From Candidatus Gastranaerophilales bacterium (lineage in GTDB: Bacteria > Cyanobacteriota > Vampirovibrionia > Gastranaerophilales > Gastranaerophilaceae): DNA of 64,000 nt. Position 1 is the stretch's first letter; every line of letters starts with the position of its first letter. Shown piece by piece: positions 26,365 to 35,078 of this stretch. The position numbers and the translations under genes were made by a program. The stretch lies in assembly GCA_944324365.1 (NCBI GenBank), contig CALUWA010000003.1, positions 1-64,000 of the forward strand, given 5' to 3'. Below the pieces are notes generated by a model that ran no database searches, was not told where the DNA came from, and saw only the letters and a program-made list of their open reading frames with translations.

Positions 26365-27259
26365 CCAGAGCTTCGTTAAATACTGTTTGATTTCTTAAGA
26401 AATCATCTCTTTCGATGTATTTTTTAACAATCTTACGGGCAAAAGTGCCGACTGCAATGCCGTTGTATTTTATGCCGCAAAGCTTTGCGAGCTCTGCAGT
26501 TTTGGAATTTGTACCGCCTGACAGCATTAAATATACAGGCAGCTTGGCATCTTGCACAATTTCTGCGGTTGCAACAGTTTGCAGAGTGGTTTTATAGTCA
26601 TCTTTGTTGCCGCTCATAGGGTACCCGTCGGCTTGGATTATTGTTGTATATGGTTTGCGGATTTCAAGCATATTTTTTAGACGCAAAATCATTTTTTCAT
26701 CGCTTAGATTTTTTCTTGCAGTACATATACTTAACAGCCCGTTAAAAGTCTTGTTCATATAATTCCATTTGTCGAATACTTCTGTATCGTCCTCTCCCAT
26801 TGCATGGAGTTCTATGCAGTCTATTCCCATATCAATAAGTGGCGGCAAAACTTTTTCCGGTTCCATATTTTGGCTTATGTATGATATTGCTTTTTGAGGG
26901 CAGGCTTTTGCGCATTTGCCGCAGCCGATGCAGCGGCTTGTTTTGACTTTGTGATATTTTATTGCTTTTTGCGGGCAAATCTCGTCACATATTCCGCAGG
27001 ATTTACATTTTTCGTAGTTAATTTGTGCTTTATTGATATGCGGATCGCCTTTTATGCCAACACTTACGCAAAGTGCAGCTTCCTGTCTTAAACCGCGTTT
27101 TGCGGCTTCTACGACTTCAGGCTTTGCAGATAAATCAAAGAACTTGCATCCAGCGGCAGAATAAAGTGCAACGAGTCTTTCAACTTCTTCAACATCCTCA
27201 TTTCCGGCACCGCATACAAGTTTAAAACATTTTCCGGACTCTAGCAATTCTTTAAGCAT
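26315..27259 (-). CDS. ldpA: LdpA-like iron-sulfur protein
   Basis: LdpA (light-dependent period) is a cyanobacterial iron-sulfur protein that feeds redox state into the circadian clock. The 314-residue protein starts ESGKCFKLVCGAGNEDVEEV, matching the LdpA pattern FKLICGAS, continues with a TIM-barrel-like part, and carries two ferredoxin-type [4Fe-4S] sites: Cys85, 88, 91, 95 and Cys110, 113, 116, 120 (CKSCGICDEICP and CIGCGKCAKACP). With no clock or photosynthesis genes in sight, it may have a more general redox role. It starts on the stop codon of the serine hydrolase gene (TAATG), so the two are coupled. Confidence 0.8.
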   Translation of the reverse strand: MLKELLESGKCFKLVCGAGNEDVEEVERLVALYSAAGCKFFDLSAKPEVVEAAKRGLRQEAALCVSVGIKGDPHINKAQINYEKCKSCGICDEICPQKAIKYHKVKTSRCIGCGKCAKACPQKAISYISQNMEPEKVLPPLIDMGIDCIELHAMGEDDTEVFDKWNYMNKTFNGLLSICTARKNLSDEKMILRLKNMLEIRKPYTTIIQADGYPMSGNKDDYKTTLQTVATAEIVQDAKLPVYLMLSGGTNSKTAELAKLCGIKYNGIAVGTFARKIVKKYIERDDFLRNQTVFNEALAIAQQFVSVCSAPFES

Positions 27260-28455
27260 TATCTTACCATGTAATTATATATAATATTAGAAGCCTGTAC
27301 AATAAAATCTTTTCCGGCAGGAGAGTTGTACGGTCTGTTTGCAAGAATTACAACAATGTATTTTTTGCCGTTAGGAGCATATACAATGCCGGCATCTCCA
27401 AGCATTTTGCCTATATCGCCGGTTTTATGCAGGAATAAAGCTCCGCTCCCTAAACCTGCTTGAATAAGTCTGTTGTTTTTTACATGACCCATATAATCGA
27501 CAATTTTTTCTCTTGATTCTGCAGACAGAAAATCCGGGTTTTCTATGTTATAGAGCATTCTTGCCAAATCACGAGCAGTTGTGAAATTTGTGCCGGCTAA
27601 GTCAGGCAGCCAGTTGTGAACTTGTGTCTGTTTTAAGCCCCAATCCCGTATTCCCTGGTTTACATCGGTCATAGAACCGATTTTACTCATAATCATATTG
27701 GTAGCCGAATTGTCGGAATCCGTAATCATTACTCTTGCAAGTTTGTCCAAAGTATAAGTAGAATTTGCGGCTTTAAACTGCAAACCTCCCGAACCTTCCG
27801 AACGGTAATATTCGGTCAAAGGCATTTCGTCATACAAAGAAACTTGGTTGCTTTCAATTGATCTGAATAATTGCAATAAAACCGGTATCTTAATTATACT
27901 TGCTGCGGAAAATGTTTCAGAACCGTTAATATCCGCGTAATTACCTGTATCATAATCCCATACAAATACAGATGGATGAATTGTCGGATACATAGGCATG
28001 ATATTTCTGATTTGACTTTCCAAATCCGTTAGTTCTTGGCCGAAATTTAAAGGAAGCATTGCGGGTTTTTTAATTTCTGCCCCGTTAAGTGATAATTCTC
28101 CCAAAAACCAGTGATTGTTTAAGTAATTTTGTGTAGGAAATACAAGCTGTTTATAATCTGTTTTTAAATTCGGATACGGCGAGCCTGTAAATATTGAACG
28201 GGAAATGTTTTTAAATCCTGTCGGAAGTATGCATAAACCAACAAATAATAGAAACGTCATAGAAATAACTCTGGATATAAGTTGATTTCTCCTTATTTTC
28301 TTTTCATTACGCTTTGGCATAGCCGCCCGGCGGCGAACAGTTCTATGCTCTACAGGCTGTTTAGGAGCCGGTAAAGGCCTTAACGTGCTTTTTGCGTATT
28401 GAAAATCTCCCCGTGGATAATAGCGCTCTTCATATTTTTTTGCTAATTCCGGCAT
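27259..28455 (-). CDS. Class A beta-lactamase-like serine hydrolase, membrane-anchored
   Basis: The 398-residue protein has a basic, proline-rich cytoplasmic N-terminus, one membrane helix (about residues 59-80), and an extracytoplasmic penicillin-binding domain. The active-site motifs are complete: SxxK at S186-I-I-K189, SDN at 247-249 and KTG at 344-346. The omega loop reads WLPDLAG where class A beta-lactamases have ExxLN, so the deacylating Glu166 is missing. It may therefore be a slow penicillin-binding or peptidase-like protein rather than a resistance enzyme. It is coupled to ldpA. Confidence 0.85.
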   Translation of the reverse strand: MPELAKKYEERYYPRGDFQYAKSTLRPLPAPKQPVEHRTVRRRAAMPKRNEKKIRRNQLISRVISMTFLLFVGLCILPTGFKNISRSIFTGSPYPNLKTDYKQLVFPTQNYLNNHWFLGELSLNGAEIKKPAMLPLNFGQELTDLESQIRNIMPMYPTIHPSVFVWDYDTGNYADINGSETFSAASIIKIPVLLQLFRSIESNQVSLYDEMPLTEYYRSEGSGGLQFKAANSTYTLDKLARVMITDSDNSATNMIMSKIGSMTDVNQGIRDWGLKQTQVHNWLPDLAGTNFTTARDLARMLYNIENPDFLSAESREKIVDYMGHVKNNRLIQAGLGSGALFLHKTGDIGKMLGDAGIVYAPNGKKYIVVILANRPYNSPAGKDFIVQASNIIYNYMVR

Positions 28456-28566
28456 CCAACATATCTCCCAAAATCTAGTATTAATAATATTTTATACTAT
28501 ATGAATTTTCAAGGCAAGAAAGTTACAAAAATTTTTACATCTTGTTGCGGAAATTATGAAAATAAA

Positions 28567-28596
28567 AAGAACCGCCCGCATTTGCGGACGGTTCTT
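28567..28596 (-). terminator. fusA terminator
   Basis: A 14-bp stem (AAGAACCGCCCGCA / TGCGGACGGTTCTT, one wobble pair on the minus strand) is followed, in minus orientation, by a T run. Confidence 0.85.
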
Positions 28597-28615
28597 AAAT
28601 GTTTTGTTAAAGAAA

Positions 28616-30706
28616 TTATTCTTTAGATGAAACACCTGATTTTTCAATAATTTCTTTTTCAATATTAGCAGGAACTTGCTCATAGCATTTGAATTCCATT
28701 GAGAAAGTACCTCTGCCTTGTGTTTTTGATCTGATGTCAGTTGCGTAACCGAACATTTCAGCCAAAGGAACAATTGCGTTGATTTTTTGAATACCTGTTC
28801 CTTCGATGATTTCCATACCTTCAACGCGGCCTCTTCTTGATGAAATATCACCAATAATATCACCTGTGTTTTCTTCAGGAACTTCGATTTCAACTTTCAT
28901 CATAGGTTCAAGGATACAAGGTTTTGCTTTGCGGCAGCCTTCTTTGATAGCCATTGAACCGGCAATTTTAAATGCCATTTCAGAAGAGTCAACTTCGTGG
29001 TAAGAACCATCATAAAGTTCAACTTTAACATCTATCATAGGGAATCCCGCTAAGATACCGCCTTCAAGAGCTTCTTCCATACCTTTTCTTGCAGGTTCGA
29101 TGTATTCTTTCGGAATAGCACCACCGACAATTTTGTTTTCAAATACAAATCCTGCATTTTCTTCAGCCGGAGAAATCTTAATTTTAACGTGACCGTATTG
29201 ACCTTTACCACCTGACTGACGGATGAATTTAGAATCCTGATCTGCGTTTCCTCTGATAGTTTCACGGTAAGCAACCTGCGGTTTACCAACGTTAGCATCT
29301 ACTTTGAATTCTCTAAGCAGACGGTCTACGATGATATCAAGGTGAAGTTCACCCATACCGGAAATGATTGTTTGACCTGTTTCTGTATCAGATTTAACTC
29401 TGAATGAAGGATCTTCTTCTGCAAGTTTTTGAAGAGCAATACCCATTTTATCTTGGTCTGCCTTTGTTTTAGGTTCAATTGCAACAGAGATAACCGGTTC
29501 AGGGAATACCATTTTTTCCAAAATAATCGGTGATTTTTCATCACACAAAGTATCACCTGTAGTTGTGTCTTTTAAACCAACTGCAGCACAGATATCACCT
29601 GCGTAAACCTCTTCTTCTTCAATTCTTTGATCGGCATACATTTGAACCAATCTTGAAATACGTTCTTTTTTACCGTTTGTAGCGTTAAGAACGTAAGAAC
29701 CGGAAGTTAATTTTCCTGAATATATTCTCAAGAATGTTAAACGGCCTACATAAGGGTCTGTCATAACTTTAAATGCAAGAGCTGAGAACGGTTCGTCATC
29801 TGAAGAATGTCTTTCAACTTTTGTTCCGTCTTCCAACTCACCTTCGATAGCTTTTACATCTATAGGAGAAGGCATTAATTCAACGATTGAATCAAGAAGC
29901 AGCTGAACGCCTTTGTTTTTGAAAGCAGTACCGCAGGTAACAGGAACAATCTTGTTATCGCAAACAGCTTTTCTCAAACCTTTTTTCAATTCGTCAACTG
30001 AAATTTCTTCACCTTCAAGATATTTCATCATCAAGTCATCATCAGTTTCAGCAATAGCTTCAACTAATGCTTCTCTGTATTTTTTAGCTTCTTCAAGCAT
30101 ATCTGCAGGTATATCTTCTTCTCTTATATCAGTACCCAAATCGTTTGTATAAATTTCAGCTTTCATTGTAAATAAGTCAATCAAGCCTGTAAATTTATCT
30201 TCAGCACCGATAGGAAGTCTGATAGGATGTGCGTTTGCACCTAATCTGTTTCTGATTTGGTCAACTACACGGTAGAAGTTTGCACCGGTTCTGTCCATTT
30301 TGTTAACAAATACCATACGCGGAACTTCATATCTGTTAGCTTGTCTCCAAACAGTTTCAGACTGGGATTGAACACCGCCTACTGCACAGAAGACAGCAAC
30401 AACGCCGTCTAATACACGCAAAGAACGTTCAACTTCGATTGTAAAGTCAACGTGTCCAGGTGTGTCGATAATGTTAATCTGGTGACCTTTCCAGCTTGCT
30501 GTAACTGCAGCTGATTGGATAGTGATACCTCTTTCTCTTTCTTGTTCCATAAAGTCTGTTACGGCAGCACCATCATGAACTTCACCGATTTTATGGGTTT
30601 TACCTGTGTAAAACAAAATACGTTCGGTTGTAGTGGTTTTACCGGCATCAATGTGAGCGGCAATACCAATGTTTCTAATTTTTTCTAATGGAGTTTTTCT
30701 AGCCAT
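28616..30706 (-). CDS. fusA: Elongation factor G
   Basis: EF-G is the GTPase that drives ribosomal translocation. The 696-residue protein carries the P-loop AHIDAGKT (residues 17-24), the switch region [17 protein letters not shown] and NKMD, and ends with domain IV/V segments typical of full-length EF-G. A ribosome binding site AAAGGAAA is present. Unusually, it stands alone: the usual neighbours rpsL, rpsG and tuf are absent. It is followed by the divergent LysM gene upstream. Confidence 0.98.
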   Translation of the reverse strand: MARKTPLEKIRNIGIAAHIDAGKTTTTERILFYTGKTHKIGEVHDGAAVTDFMEQERERGITIQSAAVTASWKGHQINIIDTPGHVDFTIEVERSLRVLDGVVAVFCAVGGVQSQSETVWRQANRYEVPRMVFVNKMDRTGANFYRVVDQIRNRLGANAHPIRLPIGAEDKFTGLIDLFTMKAEIYTNDLGTDIREEDIPADMLEEAKKYREALVEAIAETDDDLMMKYLEGEEISVDELKKGLRKAVCDNKIVPVTCGTAFKNKGVQLLLDSIVELMPSPIDVKAIEGELEDGTKVERHSSDDEPFSALAFKVMTDPYVGRLTFLRIYSGKLTSGSYVLNATNGKKERISRLVQMYADQRIEEEEVYAGDICAAVGLKDTTTGDTLCDEKSPIILEKMVFPEPVISVAIEPKTKADQDKMGIALQKLAEEDPSFRVKSDTETGQTIISGMGELHLDIIVDRLLREFKVDANVGKPQVAYRETIRGNADQDSKFIRQSGGKGQYGHVKIKISPAEENAGFVFENKIVGGAIPKEYIEPARKGMEEALEGGILAGFPMIDVKVELYDGSYHEVDSSEMAFKIAGSMAIKEGCRKAKPCILEPMMKVEIEVPEENTGDIIGDISSRRGRVEGMEIIEGTGIQKINAIVPLAEMFGYATDIRSKTQGRGTFSMEFKCYEQVPANIEKEIIEKSGVSSKE

Positions 30707-30863
30707 TTTGTTTTTCCTTTTATAAATATTGTGTACTTCTGCTATTTATAACTTAGCCTTACTAAAATTATCCCATGAACATAGAAATTTTCAACAAGCT
30801 GGTAAAAATGATATGCTGTTATCTTCACTTAATTTAACATTTGCTTGCGCAGGGTTAAGACTC

Positions 30864-31583
30864 ATGGTAGACTACTGGCAAGAAGGTAACTACGATTGGG
30901 GTAAAAATTCAAATATGAAAAGTTCAACTATCAGAAGATCCAATTTATCAAAGGAGAAAATAGCGGTGTTGGAAGCACTTTCAAAATTTAAGAATAAAAA
31001 TTCAGGCAGTATAAACAGCAGTCTAAATAGCAGCAGTATTAATACTGAGCCTCAAGAGGACGGTGCTCCTGAGGTTTATGTAAGACCAAACAAAGAAAAA
31101 GAGCTTGATCTTTTGTGGCAGAATTTCAGAATGCCGAAAGTGGAAAGATCACCTATGGTCTATCTCGGTATAGGTTTTGCAGCCGGTGTTGTTACTACTC
31201 TTCTTGTATCGGCATTGATTGGTATAAGTTTAAGTGATTTCCACACTGATTTTAAATTTAATATTAAATTGCCTTCTATATCTGCCCCTGCGGTAAAAGC
31301 CCCAAAAATTGACTTTTTACCGTCAAGCGGTTCTTCAACAACTGATACGGCAGCTGCAGAACAAAAAGCCGATGAAGAATACACTGTTCAAAGCGGTGAT
31401 ACGATGGATGCAATTGTCAGAAGATTCTACGGTACATATTCAACGGAAAATGTTAACAAAATAATGAAAGCCAATAATATGACCAATCCGAATAAATTAT
31501 CAATCGGTCAAAAGCTTGTTATTCCTATGAGTGAAGCAGTTTCATCTTCGGAACCAAGCGTAGATATCCCAACTGAAGAATAA
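30864..31583 (+). CDS. LysM-domain membrane protein
   Basis: The protein has a variable N-terminal region with Ser/Asn-rich spacer, one membrane helix (VYLGIGFAAGVVTTLLVSAL) and a C-terminal LysM domain (YTVQSGDTMDAIVRRFYG, then LSIGQKLVIPM). LysM binds peptidoglycan, so it probably anchors to or senses the wall. The start is uncertain: the open frame reaches 30729, but AGGG lies about ten bases before the ATG at 30864, and 30915 is another candidate. It is divergent from fusA. Confidence 0.8.
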   Translation: MVDYWQEGNYDWGKNSNMKSSTIRRSNLSKEKIAVLEALSKFKNKNSGSINSSLNSSSINTEPQEDGAPEVYVRPNKEKELDLLWQNFRMPKVERSPMVYLGIGFAAGVVTTLLVSALIGISLSDFHTDFKFNIKLPSISAPAVKAPKIDFLPSSGSSTTDTAAAEQKADEEYTVQSGDTMDAIVRRFYGTYSTENVNKIMKANNMTNPNKLSIGQKLVIPMSEAVSSSEPSVDIPTEE

Positions 31584-31594
31584 AAACAAAATTT

Positions 31595-31627
31595 AAAAAA
31601 GTCCGGGTAAATCACCCGGACTTTTTT
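31595..31627. terminator. Bidirectional terminator
   Basis: A perfect 14-bp stem (AAAAAAGTCCGGGT / ACCCGGACTTTTTT) with a five-base loop lies between two convergent genes and can serve both. Confidence 0.9.
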
Positions 31628-31640
31628 GTATTATTTATTA

Positions 31641-32483
31641 TTAAAATCTTACTGTCAACTTAGCTCCGACAAATCCGTCTGACTGTTGATTAAGAGGGAT
31701 ACTTCCAACAACTCCTGCTTGCAGGTTCTTTGTGATGTTATAGGAAGCACCTAAACGAATGTTACCTGTAAATGCTGAATTTTCTACTTGAGTTATTTCG
31801 TGTACTGTTTTATCAACAGTGGCGGTTTGTGCAGGGATTTCGGTATACATAGGCGGTTCCCCAGGCAGGGTAGGCTCTATAGGTTTGAATTCGCCTTCCT
31901 TAACTACGTATGTATATTTGCCTTGCTGAATATTTCCTATTTCTTCACCTTGAATCAGTTTTTTACCAAAAGCGACTCCGCCTGATAAAGAAAATTTATC
32001 TGATAATTTATAATCAACTCCGGCAGTACCGTAAATAGTACGTTCTGTATCTCTTGATTTATGATATTTTAAGCCTTCTCCGCTAAAACTATATTCGCCT
32101 TTGTAGAAAGGTTTTTCGCCTGCGGTATTGCCGTAATTAAATTCATATTCTTCCTGACCAAGCATTTTCTGATCAAAATTGTTATAGTGAACACCTGCAC
32201 CGGCATTAATTGATAATCTTGGTGTAGCATCAAAGACAAATCTTGCTTCACCGCCGCCGCCTGTTACTTCTTTACCAAGTTGGACATTGGCATCAGCTTC
32301 TAATGCAGCTCTATCTCCGACAGGTATGGAAAGACCGGTTGTAATATCAGCTACTGCATGATTTTTCTTATCATTGTTCAGCATTGCTGCTCCTACTGAA
32401 ATTTTTGCTTCAAATTTTCTTTCTTCCGGCTGATCATAATACATAGATGAACCGTATCCCTTAACTTCCCCAATTTTGACCAT
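31641..32483 (-). CDS. Beta-barrel-like protein without a signal peptide
   Basis: No specific family was recognised. The 280-residue sequence is made of alternating hydrophobic/polar strands with glycine-rich turns (LSINAGAGVHYNNF, FSLSGGVAFGKKL, LRLG-like NIRLGASYNI) and ends in phenylalanine (AKLTVRF), which is the typical outer membrane barrel signature. However, the N-terminus (MVKIGEVKGYGSSMYY) has no signal peptide, and no alternative upstream start adds one. An AAAGGA ribosome binding site supports the start. It may be exported another way or may be a soluble barrel. Confidence 0.7.
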   Translation of the reverse strand: MVKIGEVKGYGSSMYYDQPEERKFEAKISVGAAMLNNDKKNHAVADITTGLSIPVGDRAALEADANVQLGKEVTGGGGEARFVFDATPRLSINAGAGVHYNNFDQKMLGQEEYEFNYGNTAGEKPFYKGEYSFSGEGLKYHKSRDTERTIYGTAGVDYKLSDKFSLSGGVAFGKKLIQGEEIGNIQQGKYTYVVKEGEFKPIEPTLPGEPPMYTEIPAQTATVDKTVHEITQVENSAFTGNIRLGASYNITKNLQAGVVGSIPLNQQSDGFVGAKLTVRF

Positions 32484-32766
32484 AATAAATCCTTTCTGTT
32501 TTATTTAAATCTTAATACCCTTTAAACAAATTTTGCTTGTATTGTTATAAAGTTTTTTAGTTTTGTAAAATTGCCTCTAACAGGTTTATTATCTGAGGCT
32601 TTTTTGTCAAATTGCTTATGTCGCTGGTGATATGTCAACTTTACATTTCTTAATAAATAAGGTTTGTAAATTTTTCTTAATGTTCATATTAAATTTAAGC
32701 AAATTTGTTCTTTTTGAAGTTTAATAACGATAAATAACAGGGGTTAACTATAGAGAAAGGAGTATT
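32484..32766. other. Intergenic region with a T-tailed hairpin
   Basis: This 283-base AT-rich gap separates two divergent genes. It contains promoter-like elements on both strands and a hairpin near 32570-32607 (GCCT...AGGC with an inner CAG/CTG) followed by TTTTTT on the plus strand. No gene was seen in it. Confidence 0.4.
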
Positions 32767-34041
32767 ATGAGAATTTATGGTATAACAGCCGGGAACTATA
32801 ACAGTACAAATAAATTGCAGAGAAAATCTCAAACATTAAGCATGCAGCCGGCTTTTAAAGGTACGGAATATCAATATGCAGGATGGTCTGGCAGTACATA
32901 TAGCGGTGGAGCTTACTGTAAAATTTGTGATAAAAATGGAAACATTGTTGTGGAAGGTGCCGGTGGAATGTATGGTGACAGTTACCATGAAGCTATTTAT
33001 GATGCATTAAAAAAAGTAAATCCGGGTGGTAGCAATATCAAAATTATTAATATTAATCCAGGAGCTTATTATCGCGACGGTAATATGGGAAAGGTTTATG
33101 TTGCGGATCCTGAAGAGGGTATTACGGATGAAATGAGAAAAAAATATGATTATATTGCTTTAGAAAAAAGACCTCCTATTCCAACTATTGAACAGCTTGA
33201 CCGTAAATTTCATACAATGAGAGGTGACGAAACCGACTATAACACTATGTTTAAAAATCTGTCCGGATATCACAAAAGGCTCCTTAAAGCGGATTTGAAA
33301 ACATATAACAACTTGGAATTAAAAAATATTGAAGATGAAGATTACCTTGCAGCTTCTCTCAAAAATCGTGACAGATTATATTTTGAACATCTTAGGTTCC
33401 CTTATTCACAAGCTTGTGTAGATGATTTGAACAAAGAATCATATTTTGTAAGTTTAAATCAACAGCATATACAAGAAAATAAAGCCAAAATGGATTATTA
33501 TAATGAAAGAATTGAGGATTCAAGGAAAAAGATAGAATATACAACCAAACTTGAGGCAATCCTTGACAAAGCCGGAGGATTATTGATTCAAAGAGATATT
33601 GCTGCCAAAAAACTGGAAAAAGACAAAGAACAAATAGAATCAGCAATAATAGAGCACATAGATAACAGTCACGCAATAAAGATTAAACAAGCAGAAAACA
33701 GATATAATAAAATACAATTGGTATTATTGGAAGAGCAAAGAACAAAACTTGAAAAACAAAAATTTATAGGAAATTCTTCATCTTATAATGTATGGAGTAG
33801 AACTGCAAGTTGCGGAGGGCTTGAGTTTAGAGATGAAAAAGAAAGATTAGAAAAACAAATTAAAGCTACTAATAATGAAATCCATGAATTAAAACAAGAG
33901 CAGATAAGACTTGGGCAGTATATGGCAAAATACAAACCAATTGTTGAGGCTGATAAAAAAGAAGTTCAGGATTTAATTAAAAAAGCTGATGTAATATATC
34001 AGGAACTAAAAAAATATTACGAAGAGAACAATCCGTTCTAA
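32767..34041 (+). CDS. Hypothetical coiled-coil protein with N-terminal FKG motif
   Basis: No family was recognised. The 424-residue protein has an N-terminus PAFKGTEYQYAG, then a compact region rich in glycine and tyrosine (about residues 35-110), and long charged coiled-coil segments (about 230-420) with heptad-like patterns of Lys, Glu and Leu. There is no signal peptide or membrane helix. A GAAAGGAG ribosome binding site and the shared terminator after it show a single-gene unit. Confidence 0.75.
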   Translation: MRIYGITAGNYNSTNKLQRKSQTLSMQPAFKGTEYQYAGWSGSTYSGGAYCKICDKNGNIVVEGAGGMYGDSYHEAIYDALKKVNPGGSNIKIININPGAYYRDGNMGKVYVADPEEGITDEMRKKYDYIALEKRPPIPTIEQLDRKFHTMRGDETDYNTMFKNLSGYHKRLLKADLKTYNNLELKNIEDEDYLAASLKNRDRLYFEHLRFPYSQACVDDLNKESYFVSLNQQHIQENKAKMDYYNERIEDSRKKIEYTTKLEAILDKAGGLLIQRDIAAKKLEKDKEQIESAIIEHIDNSHAIKIKQAENRYNKIQLVLLEEQRTKLEKQKFIGNSSSYNVWSRTASCGGLEFRDEKERLEKQIKATNNEIHELKQEQIRLGQYMAKYKPIVEADKKEVQDLIKKADVIYQELKKYYEENNPF

Positions 34042-34047
34042 GATTAT

Positions 34048-34078
34048 AAAAAACTCCGGTTATAACCCGGAGTTTTTT
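34048..34078. terminator. Bidirectional terminator
   Basis: A 12-bp stem AAAAAACTCCGG / CCGGAGTTTTTT with a seven-base loop lies between the coiled-coil gene and the convergent methyltransferase gene. Confidence 0.85.
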
Positions 34079-34079
34079 G

Positions 34080-34952
34080 TTAAACTTTTTGGAATAACAT
34101 TACATATTCGTGTTTAAAGATATAAAAACCTCCTGCAAGTGCTCTGTACCGCCATAGATTTGCGGTTTTGCCCTTTGCGCGTTCGTTGCCCTGCATATCT
34201 TTTACAATAATGGATTTTGTGATAAATCCTACGTTATTCATCCTTCTCATACACTCAAACCCTAAAGGAATCAGCTGGGAATTTGCGTATTTATCTCCGA
34301 TAATCAGAGCTGCAAAACGTCCTTTTTCTAACAGGTCATATCCGTTTTGGGCAACTTTTTCAAACAAATCATAAAATTCTTCTGTAGTTGCACAATTCGA
34401 AAGATCCTCTTTTTTATCGGAAAATTTAATAATATCATCATAAGGCGGATGAAGAATTAATAGCTGTGCCTGTTCTTCTCCCATAATATCAAGTCTTGCT
34501 TTGATTTTTTCTTTTGCAAGTTCAGTTGTGCTGTCGGCACAAATAATGTTAACATCAGTAACTAACTGCTTAGGGGTGAATTTTTCGGAAACACTTTCCG
34601 CCAAATCTTCTTTTAACTCGACACCGATACAGCGTCTGTTCATATTTATAGCTTCAATGCCTGATGTACCTGAACCAAAGAACATATCAAGAACAATGTC
34701 ATTTTTTTTCGTAAATCTTTCATATAGCTGCTGGGCTATCTGCGGTATATAATTTCCGTGATATTCGTTGGAGTGTCCTCCCTCCTTTAAACGTGTAGGA
34801 AATTCCCAGAGGGTATCAGTTTTAATGTGGTCATAATTTTTCCATTCATTTAAATTTATATCGCTGTATTTGGTGGTTTTGACAGGTTTTACGACCTGCA
34901 AATCGGCCTTTTTAAGCGGTTTTAATTTGGTATTGGATTTCAATTTTGCCAC
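34080..34952 (-). CDS. Orphan site-specific DNA methyltransferase
   Basis: The protein (290 residues) methylates an exocyclic amino group of adenine or cytosine in DNA. Motif I is DMFFGSGTSG (residues 89-98) and motif IV is LILHPPY (168-171), with His in place of the usual Asp or Ser. Motif I precedes motif IV. The start codon is GTG, placed by AGAGGGA six bases upstream. No restriction enzyme or specificity gene is nearby, so it is probably an orphan methyltransferase. Target site and function are unknown. Confidence 0.85.
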   Translation of the reverse strand: MAKLKSNTKLKPLKKADLQVVKPVKTTKYSDINLNEWKNYDHIKTDTLWEFPTRLKEGGHSNEYHGNYIPQIAQQLYERFTKKNDIVLDMFFGSGTSGIEAINMNRRCIGVELKEDLAESVSEKFTPKQLVTDVNIICADSTTELAKEKIKARLDIMGEEQAQLLILHPPYDDIIKFSDKKEDLSNCATTEEFYDLFEKVAQNGYDLLEKGRFAALIIGDKYANSQLIPLGFECMRRMNNVGFITKSIIVKDMQGNERAKGKTANLWRYRALAGGFYIFKHEYVMLFQKV

Positions 34953-35078
34953 GTTATCCCTCTTTCCCCGGTTAATATTTCTCTACGCTAATATCTTATA
35001 GAAATGTTTCAAAATTGTAATCAAGCATTTAGATGAGATTTTATTTGATGTAAATTGTAGGTAATAAGGGGAGAATAT

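Noticed and set aside
28492..28893. Open frame opposite and overlapping the end of fusA
   Set aside because: It lies in an alternative frame of a clear fusA gene, is low in complexity and has no ribosome binding site.
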